Part shown: positions 51,795-62,901 of the stretch, one piece after another
Numbering within the stretch: position 1 is the first letter of the stretch
Layout of the letters: every line of letters begins with the position of its first letter
NCBI GenBank assembly: GCA_027625915.1
Contig: JANTQA010000047.1
Location: forward strand, 7,068,001 to 7,132,000
Reading direction: 5' to 3'
Source: Anaeramoeba flamelloides
Taxonomy: Eukaryota; Metamonada; Anaeramoebidae
DNA length: 64,000 nucleotides
Made by a program: the position numbers and the translations under genes
The notes under the pieces: generated by a model
What the model was told of the DNA's origin: nothing
The model's database searches: none
Seen by the model: only the letters and a program-made list of their open reading frames with translations

Positions 51795-53256
51795 TTAGAT
51801 AATTTCGAAAAAACAAATCAAGAAAAATGATTCAAAATTTGATTTAAAAATATTGTTTTTATTTTCCTTTTTTTTGGAATCTGCTTTTATTTTACCTTTA
51901 TTTAAAGTTTCTCTTTGAAGTTTGAATTTGATTTTGAGTAAAGGTATTTTCTTGAAAAAGACAAGTGGTTTTGATTTTAGCAATTTCTACTGATTCGAAT
52001 CAAATTAAATCATTTTTTGAAATTGATATTAATTATTTATTTTGATGAGATTTTTATAAAATCAGGATTTATCAAATAATTAAGCCAATTCTTTTAATTA
52101 TACTAAAATGACATTTTGTGTTTTAAGATTTTGAGGAAATTGGAAAAAGTGCTTTTTGAAAAGTTTACTAATTTTTTGATCTCAATATTTTAAAGTAAGC
52201 ATTATTTTAAATCTCGTGATCTTCTTAAGGAAGTAACTACATTTTACTATTTGAAAAATATTACTTGTGTGAATATTACTGAAAAATATTTTTTGAGTTC
52301 ATTCAGATATTGTAACTTGGAAACCAAAACATCGTTCGTAGTCTATTCGTGAAAAGAACCAAAGTAATTCAGAATTGAATCTTTCATTTTTCAATTTTTT
52401 GTATATTTTTTTTGATTCAATTTTGGGTTTTATTAAACTAGGTTTTGGATCTAGAGATGTGTTTATACGAACCAGTGAAATTAATCCTAGAATAAATCAA
52501 AAAATATAGACCCGAAAAGGTGTGGATTTATAATAAATCTTTTCTTTTTGATGTCCAAACATGAAAGCTCACCTTTCCAAATAAATTTGTTGAAATCAAG
52601 AATGAAAAAAAAAATTCCAACCCAAAGTATATTTTGTTGATTTTTCTTTTATCTTCATAGTTTGTATGAAGATAAACTATTTATTAATTTGAATTTCTCG
52701 CCCCATTACTATTTATTATTATTTTAAAAAACATTCTTTTACTAATTTGCATTCCTAATTCTTTTTTCAAATATTATTATCAAACAACGCCAAAACAAAG
52801 AAAACTATTTCAAAAATTAAAATAAAGGAGTTAAATACTGGAATCAAAAACATTTTGAAGATTCCACCCAAAATAAAAGAAAAAATCAGAAAAAATTTCA
52901 ATTACAGGATTCAGAAATATTTTGAATTTCCAATTTTAATGGAAAATAAAAAATTATAAAATCAAATGAAAACTACATCCAATAAACCTTGATTTTCTGG
53001 AGAAGAAATAAAAAAATATCTTATTTTCTAACCCATTCAAGAATTAGACAAATTAAATGAAAATATGGTTTTTAAATTCATTTTGGAAATTCATTAGAAA
53101 TAAACAGTAATTATTATATCAAACGAATTCACCCTATTAATTTATTTTCAAGAAGAATTCCAAAAATATCCTATTTTCTTGAATCTAAAACTAAAATTAG
53201 ATGAATTAAATGAAAATAAGGATTTTAAATTTTTTTAGGGAACTCTTTGGGAATAA

Positions 53257-53714
53257 CTGTTGAGAGAAAAATGTTGGACACAGAAAAATGGTTGGACAGC
53301 ATTTTTAATTGGGAACCTTACTGAAAATGATTTTTAATTTCAATCTTTTGCGTAATAACTAAAGAAAATAACAATAATCTACTTATTAGAATAACGACTA
53401 ATATAATTCTACTTTTTCAAAACCCTATCTCTTATAATCTAAATCAAGCTTAAAAATTACCATTTCCAGAATTAATAGTCAACTTTACCAAAACCTGGAT
53501 TTTTGTTAAAATAGCATGATCTACTTTAGTTATCAACCATTCAAATCATTATTCTACACACACCACAGATTAATGAACTTTTAATACATTTAAACCTGGA
53601 TTTATATAAAATTCACCTAGTTATCAATAGGATTTGATTTTCAATTTTACTAATGTTCCCAATTAAAAATGGTGTCCAACCATTTTTCCCTTTCCAACAT
53701 TTTTCTCATAACAG
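53257..53714 (-). mobile_element. Family D TIR element (MITE), second copy
   Basis: About 458 bp, inverted relative to 2,144-2,618 over its whole length. It begins CTGTTGAGAGAAAAATG and ends with the complement CTCATAACAG. TA precedes the left end (53,254-53,255). The interior shares blocks such as TTCTACACACACCACAGATT. Non-coding. Its presence just outside the right arm, with another copy inside the left arm, shows family activity around the locus. Confidence 0.85.
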
Positions 53715-54029
53715 CAAAAAGTAATTTATTTCTCAAAAATTTTCCAAACAAAATTATTTTCATAAAGAATTAAAAAGAAAATCAAATAAAAAATAAGTAA
53801 TTGTGCCAAATGATAAAGATAAGATCAAGAAATAAAGGCTTTTTATATATTTTTTCTTGCTCAATTTTTTCATTTTGTTGGATTTCCATTTTTTAGTTGG
53901 TATGAAAATATCTTATACTGGGATATATTCCACTCTAGTATTTATTAAAATGTCAATTTATTTGGCTAAAGAAATAATTTGAATGATTCATTTTCACATA
54001 AATGGTGGCACTCAAAAAATGAAAAAAGT

Positions 54030-54360
54030 ACTTATCCTATTAAGTTGAAAAATTAAAAGAAAATTTATGAAATTTTCTGTTTATTTTCTCAAATTAAAAA
54101 ACCACCTTTAACTATTCCAGAATTCAAAAGAATAGAGAAAAATAAAAAACTTTAATTAATTCTTTTGAATTTTGAATAAACTCCTTTAGGTTTTTTTTAA
54201 TTTTTGGAATTAAAAGAAAATTTTTGAAATTTTCTTTTTATTTCTAAAATTAAAAAAAATTGCCGTTAGCTTTTCCAGGTTTTAAAAGAATTGAGCAAAA
54301 TCTTTGATTTTTCTCCATTCTTTTGAATTCTGGAAAAGCTAGGCACTCTAGGGAACTTCC
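54030..54360. repeat. Fold-back repeat cluster
   Basis: Two kinds of inverted module. One at 54,267-54,341 pairs TAGCTTTTCCAGGTTTTAAA with the inverse TTTTGAATTCTGGAAAAGCTA. The others (near 54,190-54,260) pair AATTAAAAGAAAATTT with AAATTTTCTTTTTATTT. The TTCCAGAATTCAAAAGAATAG motif recurs near 54,107, 25,709, 26,660, 61,985 and 62,382, so this is a family rather than a local accident. Confidence 0.6.
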
Positions 54361-55717
54361 TGAAAATATAAATTTATTTAGAATTTTTCATCGGAACTAT
54401 AATGTAGGCAAGATTAAAACTAATTAAAATATCGATTTTTATTGGGTATATCAAATGTAGTTACAGAGTGAATTTTAATTATAATTTTTAGCTATATGCA
54501 ATAATGTTTCTCTCTTATATTCTAATATAAAAACCACCAGTCTTTACAATCCTATTGTGAAAATGTATAATAGAAATTAATTGTCTATTATTATATTATG
54601 TTTTACCAAATCGAGAATTCAAATCATTACATAAGATAAATTTTTCAATTATTCTTTTCTTATAAGATAATTCCTACTTTAATTAAAAAATGAATAAAAT
54701 TATTTTCATAAGCAAAGAAAGCACAAGAATCACAGAAACCATACAAACTTCAAAGTATTTTTTGATCATTACTTTTAAATTGTTTTAACCTGTGATTTTT
54801 TCAATCTTGGGAAATTGAATATCCACTATTATCGAAAGATTTTTTTTTCTAAATTCACTGTAAATTATCAAAAACAAAAAATTGGATAAAATAATTTTTT
54901 ATCTTCTAGTATAAATTTTAAGGTTTATTATAACCTTTCATAATCATTTTATGGTTTGATATACACACAAAAAAAAAGAATTATTATAGAAAACTCAATT
55001 TATATGCCCTCTAAATTTTTACTTTGTACTTTGAACAGTTGTGGATATTTTTTTTATAAAAAAAATTCTTGAAATAGCGATTAATACAAATTTAAAAATA
55101 AACAGTTTTGGTAATTTCCCAATATTTACTTGATTTCGAAATTAAATGTCAAAAAAAAAAAAAAATTATTATTTCATACATAATTTCTTCATACTTTTGG
55201 GAAATTTATTGAACTATATACGAACTCTTTTTCATATATCATTTTTTCACTTTTGAGAAAATAATAAAAAGAAAAAAATCCAAAAATTAAGTTTAAATTT
55301 TATTAAAGAATTTTTATTAAATTTGATTGTAATTTCTAAAAAATACATTAAATAAATAAATTTAATGAATCAATTTCTCTGTTCAAAATAATGTTTTTTT
55401 TTATTTCGAATAAATTTTTATTAATTTTGAATCGAGAGGGAAAAAAAAAAAAAGCAATATAAAAAAATTAAAAATATAATAAATTCAAAAACTATATATT
55501 TTTGTTTTGGTATATAAATATTTAATTTTTTTTTTTGAGCTTTAGTATGTAATATATGTATATATGTAGTATGAATAGGAGTGTAAATTTCATTTTTTCA
55601 TTATAATATAAATATAAATTAATTTATAATAAATAAATCGCAATTAAAAAAAAAAAAAAAAAGCCAATCGTTCTATGTAAAAAAGCTTGAAACGTTATGT
55701 GCTAAGAAATGAGGAAA

Positions 55718-58326
55718 TTAATAATTCATTTCTTGTTTTTCAATTTTGAATTGCCTTTCTTTTGCACGTATTTTTTGACGATTTTTTTTAATTTTTTTAT
55801 AGTTTTGAGATTTTGCCTTTTTGTTATGACGTATGACGTATTTTTTCTCTGTGAGGTGTTCATAATTAAATAATTGGGCAATGATTGGGTTCTTAAGACA
55901 ATGTTTCAAAAATCCTCCTGCTAATATATTTCTTAGGTAATCTAATTGTTTCACATTTTTCCAGTTTTTTAGTTCAATTTTAAAATAATTTAAATTTAAT
56001 AGTGTTTCGGGATATTCGCATTCTTTTACAGATTTCAATATTCTTCTAAATTTCGATCTTTGTGTGCATTTGGTTTTCCTTGAAATATTTTTTGATGCTT
56101 CATTCAGTAATTCTTCAAGTTGTTTAATTACTTGATCGTCGTCAATTTCGGTATTGAAGCAAGTTTCTTCTTCAATAGAATCTCTGATGCTATAAAGTAA
56201 GGCAATTGTTTCGCCACTGGAGGCACGTACTATCTCGGATCCATAGTTTAGAAAGTTTCTTAAGTGATCCATGAGATAATCAAAAATTGCAATTTCCTTT
56301 TCAGCTTCATTTTCCATTTTAACTTTGATGGTTTTAAGTAATATTTCTTGTGGCAATATGGTTAAACAGATGGAAATTGATTCTAAAAGTGCTGAGATAT
56401 AATCCGAGAATTCAATATTCTTTGGAAAGTCTTTCCTAATTAATAAATTGACATTGGTTTTTAAGATCTGTGCTGCAATATCGTTGTTTTCGGTTTTTGA
56501 GAGCAATAAGCTTGACAGTGTTAAAAATTCGATTGACTAAAGAGATAATTGTAAATCAGAAAAGAGATTGAAAAAGATTAAAAATTAATTTTAGAAATAA
56601 ATTTGAAATTTTTACCCTGTTCTTTTAATTATTAATTAGATTGTAAAAATTAATAATTCTTTATTAGTTTTTGGTTGTTTTTTTCAATTTTTTTTTTTGA
56701 TTTAGTTGTTGTTTTTGAGAATAAATTATATTCATTTCTTTAGTACTAATACATTCTGATTAATGCAAATTAAAAATCTATTTTTTTTTTCAAATAGGTG
56801 TTTAATTGGATTTTTCAGAAATCGAAAGTTCTCAGTGTTTTTCAATTGAAAATATTTGAAAATTACTATTTATTGAAAAATAAATTGAACAAAATTTTCA
56901 TTTCACTTTATGAACATTATTGTTGAAAAAAATTCAGAAATGTTCAATATATCGAAATATTAATTCTTTTGTGATTGTTACTCTAGAAACAGGAATAATT
57001 AAACACTTGGAATTTTTTTTTTTTTAATAAAAGATAAATCATAATTTTGTGAACTTTATTTTTTATTTCCAGTATTCGTCAAGATTTTATAAATCACTTT
57101 TTGAAAATGAGTTCTTAAATTAATTGGATTTAATCAATAAAAATCCTTAAAAAAGAAAAAAAAACAAATTTTTTTGTGATACTGGTATTTGAATTCTAAA
57201 TGTGACAAAATTTTCACTTCATTTTCCATATTTGTCTTTAATAAGAACACAGTTTTTATAGAAGTCGGTTGTAATTTAATTCGGGATCTATTTGAAAAAG
57301 GAAATTGAAAATTCAGTGAAAATTTGTTCCCATTTATAATTCAAATACATGTAGATATTTTAAAAAGAAAGGATAAAAATATTTTATGTGTTACTCAAAT
57401 TGCTTAAAATGGAAGCCAAACAATTTGGGTAATTCATTTTAAAACCTTTTGTGATTACTTTTTTAGTTTGGCTATATACTTTAAAGGATTTAGTTTTGCC
57501 AAATTACTAATATTCTCAAATAAATATTTTTAAAATTTTTAAATCATTTTAAGTTTTTGTAGATCTTCTTTATCTTCATCTTGAAAAATGACATTTTATG
57601 ATTTAAATGTAAGAGTTTTTGTAAAATTAGTTGACTTTTGGAATATTTTTTTTATAAGAACTGTTTTGGATGATCTGTTTTGAAAATTGAGAAAATGAAA
57701 GGGAAAAATTTTTATTATATTTTTTCAGTCTTTTAAATAATATACTGAGAAACAAGATTCATTACAACAAACTTTAGAATAAAATTTGAAAAGGTATTGT
57801 ATTAAAAATTTCATGATTTGATTATACAGAGTGTGGTATGTTATGTTTTTTAAAAAAAATAATTCAAAGGAAATGTGAAAGAAATATTTACGCTTTTTCT
57901 CACCGCAGAAAAAGTTGAAAAATTCATAAAGTGAATACACAAATCTGAAAATATATTGTAAAGATTGAAGGCCTCTTGTGGGAGAGTAATTGAGATTAAT
58001 TCTAAAGTCTTAAAAGCAATTGATATTTCATTTTCGTCTGTTTGTTTAAAACTTTGCTTAATGGCTTTGATGATAGATTCCAAATAGTGTTCGATCATTG
58101 GTAAGTAGTAGTGTGAAATTGATTCGTTGAGTGATGTGTATCCTTCTATTCTTGAATACTTATCATTGCTGAGGATCAGATCGATAAAGCTATTAAAGAT
58201 TGTGATACCTTTCTCCTTCTCTTCTTCATTTTCCTCATTAGTTTCTTGGAAATCCTTGAGCTGTCGATTTAGTTGCCCATTGTTTTGGTGATTTTGGATG
58301 TTTCTTTCTCTATAATGAGTGATCAT
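55718..58326 (-). CDS. IFRD-family protein (interferon-related developmental regulator), two exons
   Basis: IFRD1/IFRD2 proteins are ARM-like repeat proteins; animal members act as transcription co-regulators and as ribosome-associated factors in translational dormancy. Exons: 58,326-57,892 (145 codons) and 56,536-55,718 (272 codons plus stop); both junctions are phase 0, donor GTAAAT, acceptor TTTAG, intron 1,355 bases. Predicted 417 residues (human IFRD1 451). N-terminal half: FIDLILSNDKYSRIEGYTSL and AFKTLELISITLPQEAFNLY. C-terminal half: VRASSGETIALLYSIRD (animal IRIAAGESLALLFELA), CTQRSKFRRILKSVKECEYP (KRKQRSVFRDVLRAVEERDFP) and LRNILAGGFLKHCLKNPIIAQLF. It ends in a basic tail (SQNYKKIKKNRQKIRAKERQ), as in the family. 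The ATG at 58,326 is chosen because an in-frame stop lies just upstream and no acceptor intervenes. Single copy in the window, frame intact. Confidence 0.88.
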
Positions 58327-61009
58327 CGAAAGTAAAGATGTAATTTGTAATAGTTAATTGTGGTTTTGGTTTAAAAATTATTTGGTAAAATGTTGTTAGG
58401 TGGGGATTGATCAAATTTTAAAACAATAAACTGTTCTTTTTGATCAAAAGTTGAGGGTTTAATTGGTTAAAAAAGAATAATTTGGGGAAATAATTTCTTA
58501 TGAGATAAAGTTAAAAAAAATATCTTCCGTTTTGTGATTTTCCTTTTTATTACAATTTATTAAAAAGATACCATTACAATTTAAATATTGTTGGTTCCAT
58601 TATTAGGATCAAGTTTAAGAGTTTTGTGTTGAATACTATAAGAATTTAACTCGTTGAAAATACGTAAGATTTTGAAAAATAAATTATTTGAGTTTTGTGA
58701 TCTTTGATTTTCAATTTTTTGATCAATAACCAGAATAGATGAGTTTTTCTTCAACCAATTTTTTTGATTCAATTGATTTTGGGTTTCAGTCTGAATTTAT
58801 TTTTATCAAAATGATGAAATTATCGAAAAATTAACTTTTTTATCATAAAATTAGTTTTCATTTCGATTTCCAGTTTGTGTGAGAACTGTATTATTTTTAT
58901 TTATTGATATTCTTAAAGCAAAGTTAGGTTATGAGTATTGTTTTTAAAATAGCCTGTGTAATGAAACTAAATCTCTATTTCCAATTAAAAAGTGTGCGAT
59001 TTTTTTCTAGAAAGCATCAAACACTAATTGATCAAAAAGGAACATGAAAAGAAACAAGAGGAAAATCTGGTTTTGGTTCTCTAGAGTTCACTTTTTAAAA
59101 AGAAATTCAAAAAAACAGATCAAATTTGAAATTATTCTCAAAAAATAGCAATATTTTTTAAAGACAATTTGAAAAACTAAAAAGTAAAATTGATGAGAAA
59201 CCAAAATTCGTCTTGGTTTCTATTCAAAATAATTTCAACTTTTAGAACCTTGTGACCAAATCCATGCTTTATTTGAATAATTACCTAAAGTCGACAAAAA
59301 AATTCAATTTGACTTGAAGATCAATCTTTGTTAACAAATTCGAAAAGCATTGTGTTTCAGTTCTTTTTACCTTTCGTGTTCGTTTGATACCTTTTTTTTT
59401 TTTTTACTCTAATATTCTTTTTTGACTTTAAATCAGGTTGAGCCGACAGATCTTGTTTATATTGAAAATTAAGGTTTTTTTTAGAAATTGTCCTTATACT
59501 CGACAATTTTGATAATCAAATCTGAAAATTACCCACAAAACGCCAGAAAAGTAAAATCAGGAATACTAAATAAAAAAAAAAAATACCCTGAAATGAATAT
59601 AATCTCTGAAAAGATGGTTAATTGTTAATTTAGGGAAATTGTTGGAATTGCCTATATTAAAATCTAATTCTTTTTAAAACTAACCAAATTTTTTATGAAA
59701 ATAGTAATGAACATACATATGGTTCTTCAAAGTGAGGTTTCTATAGAATACTCGTTTATCAGTTTGATAAAAAGTAGAGATCTTTATTTTGAAATAAAAA
59801 AATAAAGTTTTATAAGAGATTTGCCCAAGTTTGGAAAATGATAATTGTTTATTCAATGCTTTTGATTGATTGAATTGTATTTTGAACAAGTTCAATTTAA
59901 TTAATTATCGTTCTAATAAGTGGCAGATTAGAATTTTAAAAGTTTGATTCCTAAATACTATTATTATCCAATTAAAAAATGAAAATTTTTAATTCTATAA
60001 AATATTTTTCTAGTTTATAAGTTGAAGAAAATCCTTAGATCTTGACAACATCGTTTAGAAACGATATTTTTCGACAATAAATTAAACTCCCTTAGTGAAC
60101 TCTAAGACAAAATTTTTACTCTGCTGATTTGAGTGTAGCAGTATAATTAATATACATTTTGGAAATTGAAATAAAAATTTTCATTTATTAATGGAAAATA
60201 GTAGTATTAGAAATTATCTTATTCAACAATACACATCTATTTTTGTGTTATTTACACAATTAAAAATCTTATCCGATATTATTTTCGTTTCAGGCTTTTT
60301 TTTTTTCAATACTCTTAAATACAAAGAATTATCTCAAAATTTTTTATTCATTTTCCATTTTACAAATATGGTCACACAAGCTTTGATTAAACCGTATGTA
60401 CCTTGAAATGTGAAGGAACTATTGTAAAATTGTCTTGACTTTCAAAAGATTCTTTCACTTTAGTTGTTTTATTTGTTGAGTTCATTGATTTTTTCAATCG
60501 AAATTGAACTTAAAAATTTAATAAAATAATTTGAATTTATCAGTATTATATACAATAGTTACTTTACTTTGTTTTAATGAATTTTAAGTTTCGAGTGAGA
60601 GTATATCAATTATATTTGGAAACAAAGTGGAATTCCCTTTTGACTCTATTTAAAAAAAAATAAAATATAGATAGTCATCATAGATGAAATATTTTTTTTT
60701 TTGGATATGTATCACAAAAAAAAAAAAGGAAATAACTGTTTATAATATAAATTTCAAATGAAAATAACTTTTTCAAGACTTTATAGACGATATCAAAAGT
60801 ATATATATATATATATATATATATAAATTCTTTGATTGATGTTTAAATTAAATTTTTTTATGTGTTTTCTATTTATTGTAAAAGTGAGTGGATAGGGTGT
60901 GAGGATTAATTCCTCATATTACCCTAATTCCTAAAAAAAAAGTTTTTTTCATAGTATTTTTTTTTTAACAAAGCAAAAAACTGTATGAATATTATGATTA
61001 TATAAAAAA

Positions 61010-61750
61010 ATGCCCATTTCATAAAATTTACTTGAATATAAAATAGAAGTGTTTTATTTTAAGATAGTGGTTATTATAACAAGTTAATTAAGGAGAAAGA
61101 AGACAGAGGAATTTTCTTTATTCGTGTTGATCAATAAAAAACACCCCTTTAAACCCCAGCAGTTTTTTCTGAAAAAATAAAAAGGTAAAAGAAGGCAACA
61201 ATACGAAGAAAACATGAGCCCTAACAAGCTTAATAATTTTTAGTTATTTACTAGGCTATTGTAAAAGCTTTTGGACAGTTACACGTCTTCTTTAAACAAA
61301 AAAAGAACCAAGAAAAAGATGTGTAAACACAGAACTGTTGGTTAAATTGTGAATTATTGTTGGGTACTTTTGTAATTATTTTTAATATTATTAATTTCTA
61401 ACACCAAGATAAGAAAACAAATATACACTTGTTTTTTTTTTTTTTTTTGGCTCATCTTGTTTTTGATCCAAAGTGTAGTTTTGTTTTTTTTAACAAAATA
61501 AAATGAAAATTCCAATAAATCCTTGATCTCATCATTGGTTAAATTTAAGTGTCGTAATGTTGTTTTTAAAAAAATAATTTTTTTTTTAAGGTTCTATTTT
61601 TTGAATAAAATTTTTTCTTTTTAAAATTATTTTTGAATTAACCCTAAAAGTGACTAACTATTATATCTCCATTTAATTTTTTATCATAATATTTTGATCT
61701 TTGTTGTGATTTTTAAATAATTATCACAAATTTTTCATTATCTATGGAAT
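61010..61750 (+). mobile_element. Decayed relative of family A
   Basis: Ordered short matches to 7,690-8,410: ACTTGAATATAAAATAGAAG (7,701), ATGAAAATTCCAATAAA with CCTTGAT further on (8,161-8,200), and the subterminal stretch AACTATTATATCTCCATTTA to TTTAAATAATTATCACAAA, where the CGCG motifs of the other copies appear mutated. No TIRs can be traced. Probably a much older insertion. Confidence 0.4.
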
Positions 61751-61949
61751 TGCCCTGCCACTGAAAATAGTTGTAAAATATGGATATCTGAATTCAATAA
61801 ATTTATATTCCTGAAAAATAAAAAATAAAAAATAAAAAATTATTGATATTATTAGGAAGAAAGATTCAATCACATTTATTAGCTGAATTGGTAATAAATT
61901 TATTTTTGAGTCTTTAAAATGATCCCTAAATTTTTATTTAGGGATTAGG

Positions 61950-62510
61950 GAAATTCCGTCAAGTGCTGCCGGGTGCCGAAGTTTTCCTGGATTCAAAAGA
62001 ATAGAAGAAAAATCTTACATTTTACTCAATTCTTTTAAATTCTGGAAAACCTAAAGGTAGTTTTTATGATTTTTTCTGTTTTATATATGTAGTGTTCTAG
62101 GTTTTTTTGGGTTTTTCTATTTTATTTGTGAAGTGTCCTAGGTTTTTTTACTTTAGAAATAAACCAAAAAATTTATTAAAATTTTCGGTTTATTTCGAAA
62201 GTAAAAAAAACCTAAAGAAAATCAATATATTTTCAAAATAAATAGAAAACTCAAAAAAACCTAACGAAAATCTATTAATTTTCCAAATAAACAGAAAACC
62301 CAAGAAAACTTAACCATTAATTTTTTTTTTTTTTTTTTTTTGATTTACAAGAATAGTGGTAAATTAAGGATTTTGTTCAATTCTTTCGAATTCTGGAAAA
62401 GTTAACAGTGGATTTTTTTAATTTGGGCTATAAACCGAAAAATTATTTAAATTTTCGATTTATTTCTAAAATTAAAAAAAAAACTATCAGCAAAAAAGAG
62501 GAATTAGCAA
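61950..62510. repeat. Nested fold-back element, second copy
   Basis: Homologous to 26,250-26,760. It opens with GTCAAGTGCTGCCGGGTGCC (61,958), then the TTCAAAAGAATAG/CTATTCTTTTRAA-type hairpin, then the 76-base hairpin (62,139-62,214) pairing TAGGTTTTTTTACTTT with AAAGTAAAAAAAACCTA. Outer TTTTCTATTT/AAATAGAAAA arms repeat the nesting. A 21-base T run at 62,321 interrupts it. Non-coding. Confidence 0.72.
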
Positions 62511-62770
62511 CCCCTCCCTTAAATAATATTAAATAAAAAATATGACATTTTTTTGAAATTTTATCACGAATTGAAAAAATATTAATTCAATTCCTCTATT
62601 ATATTGAAAAAATCAAATATCCAAGAAAATTTGTTTTGATTAATAAAAAAAAATAAATAATTTTTAATTTATTTTTGTTTATTTTTTTTTTTTAATAATT
62701 AATTAAATTATTAAAGCGAAAGAATAAAATCAAAAATTAAAAAAAGAAAAAATGTTATTGATTATAATTA

Positions 62771-62812
62771 ACAACAAAAACAGCAGCAGCAGCAACAACA
62801 GCAACAACAACA
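62771..62812 (+). repeat. CAG/CAA trinucleotide tract
   Basis: Mixed (CAG)n and (CAA)n units about 90 bases past the stop of the - strand gene at 62,902, so in its 3' untranslated or flanking region. Confidence 0.9.
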
Positions 62813-62901
62813 ATAAAAGAAATCTGGAAAATTATAAAAAAATAAAAGCAAAAAAAGCAAAAGGTCCATTTAAATCAATCTCTCTATTGTCATCCATTTT
62901 C

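Larger units (their letters stand above)
28055..52235 (-). repeat. Right arm of the giant inverted duplication
   Basis: Reverse-complement counterpart of 830-23,868. It lacks the left arm's family D, A and C elements and instead carries a 593-bp TIR element (46,137-46,729) and a 3.9 kb private block in PPP6R intron 6 (28,775-32,710). Exon sequences match the left arm almost base for base; exon 2 of TRAPPC8 (268 bases) looks identical by eye. Confidence 0.93.
52236..55717. other. 3.5 kb intergenic region between IFRD and TRAPPC8-B
   Basis: Outside the duplication. No gene is recognised. It contains a family D MITE (53,257-53,714) and a fold-back repeat cluster (54,030-54,360). The interval 52,240-53,250 is unassigned; 54,400-55,717 is A/T-rich with many homopolymers. 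It should include the TRAPPC8-B promoter, but no motif can be named. Confidence 0.65.
58327..62901. other. 4.6 kb intergenic region right of IFRD
   Basis: No gene is recognised. A 63-codon open stretch on the - strand (58,772-58,581) and a 71-codon one on the + strand (60,191-60,406) have no recognisable content. It holds an (AT)n tract (60,800-60,827), a decayed family A relative (about 61,010-61,750), a fold-back element (61,950-62,510) and a CAG/CAA tract (62,771-62,812). Confidence 0.6.

Noticed and set aside
830-52235. Fold-back amplification or library chimera as the source of the palindrome
   Set aside because: Such artefacts give identical arms. These arms differ by many substitutions, indels and separate transposon insertions.
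53257-53714. Family D copies read as extra ends of the giant inverted repeat
   Set aside because: The copy at 53.3 kb lies outside the homologous arm, and the left copy sits internally in intron 1 with an empty site opposite; they are independent insertions.
58581-58772. 63-codon frame upstream of IFRD as a first exon
   Set aside because: No acceptor lies between it and the in-frame stop just upstream of the ATG at 58,326, and its content does not match IFRD N-termini.
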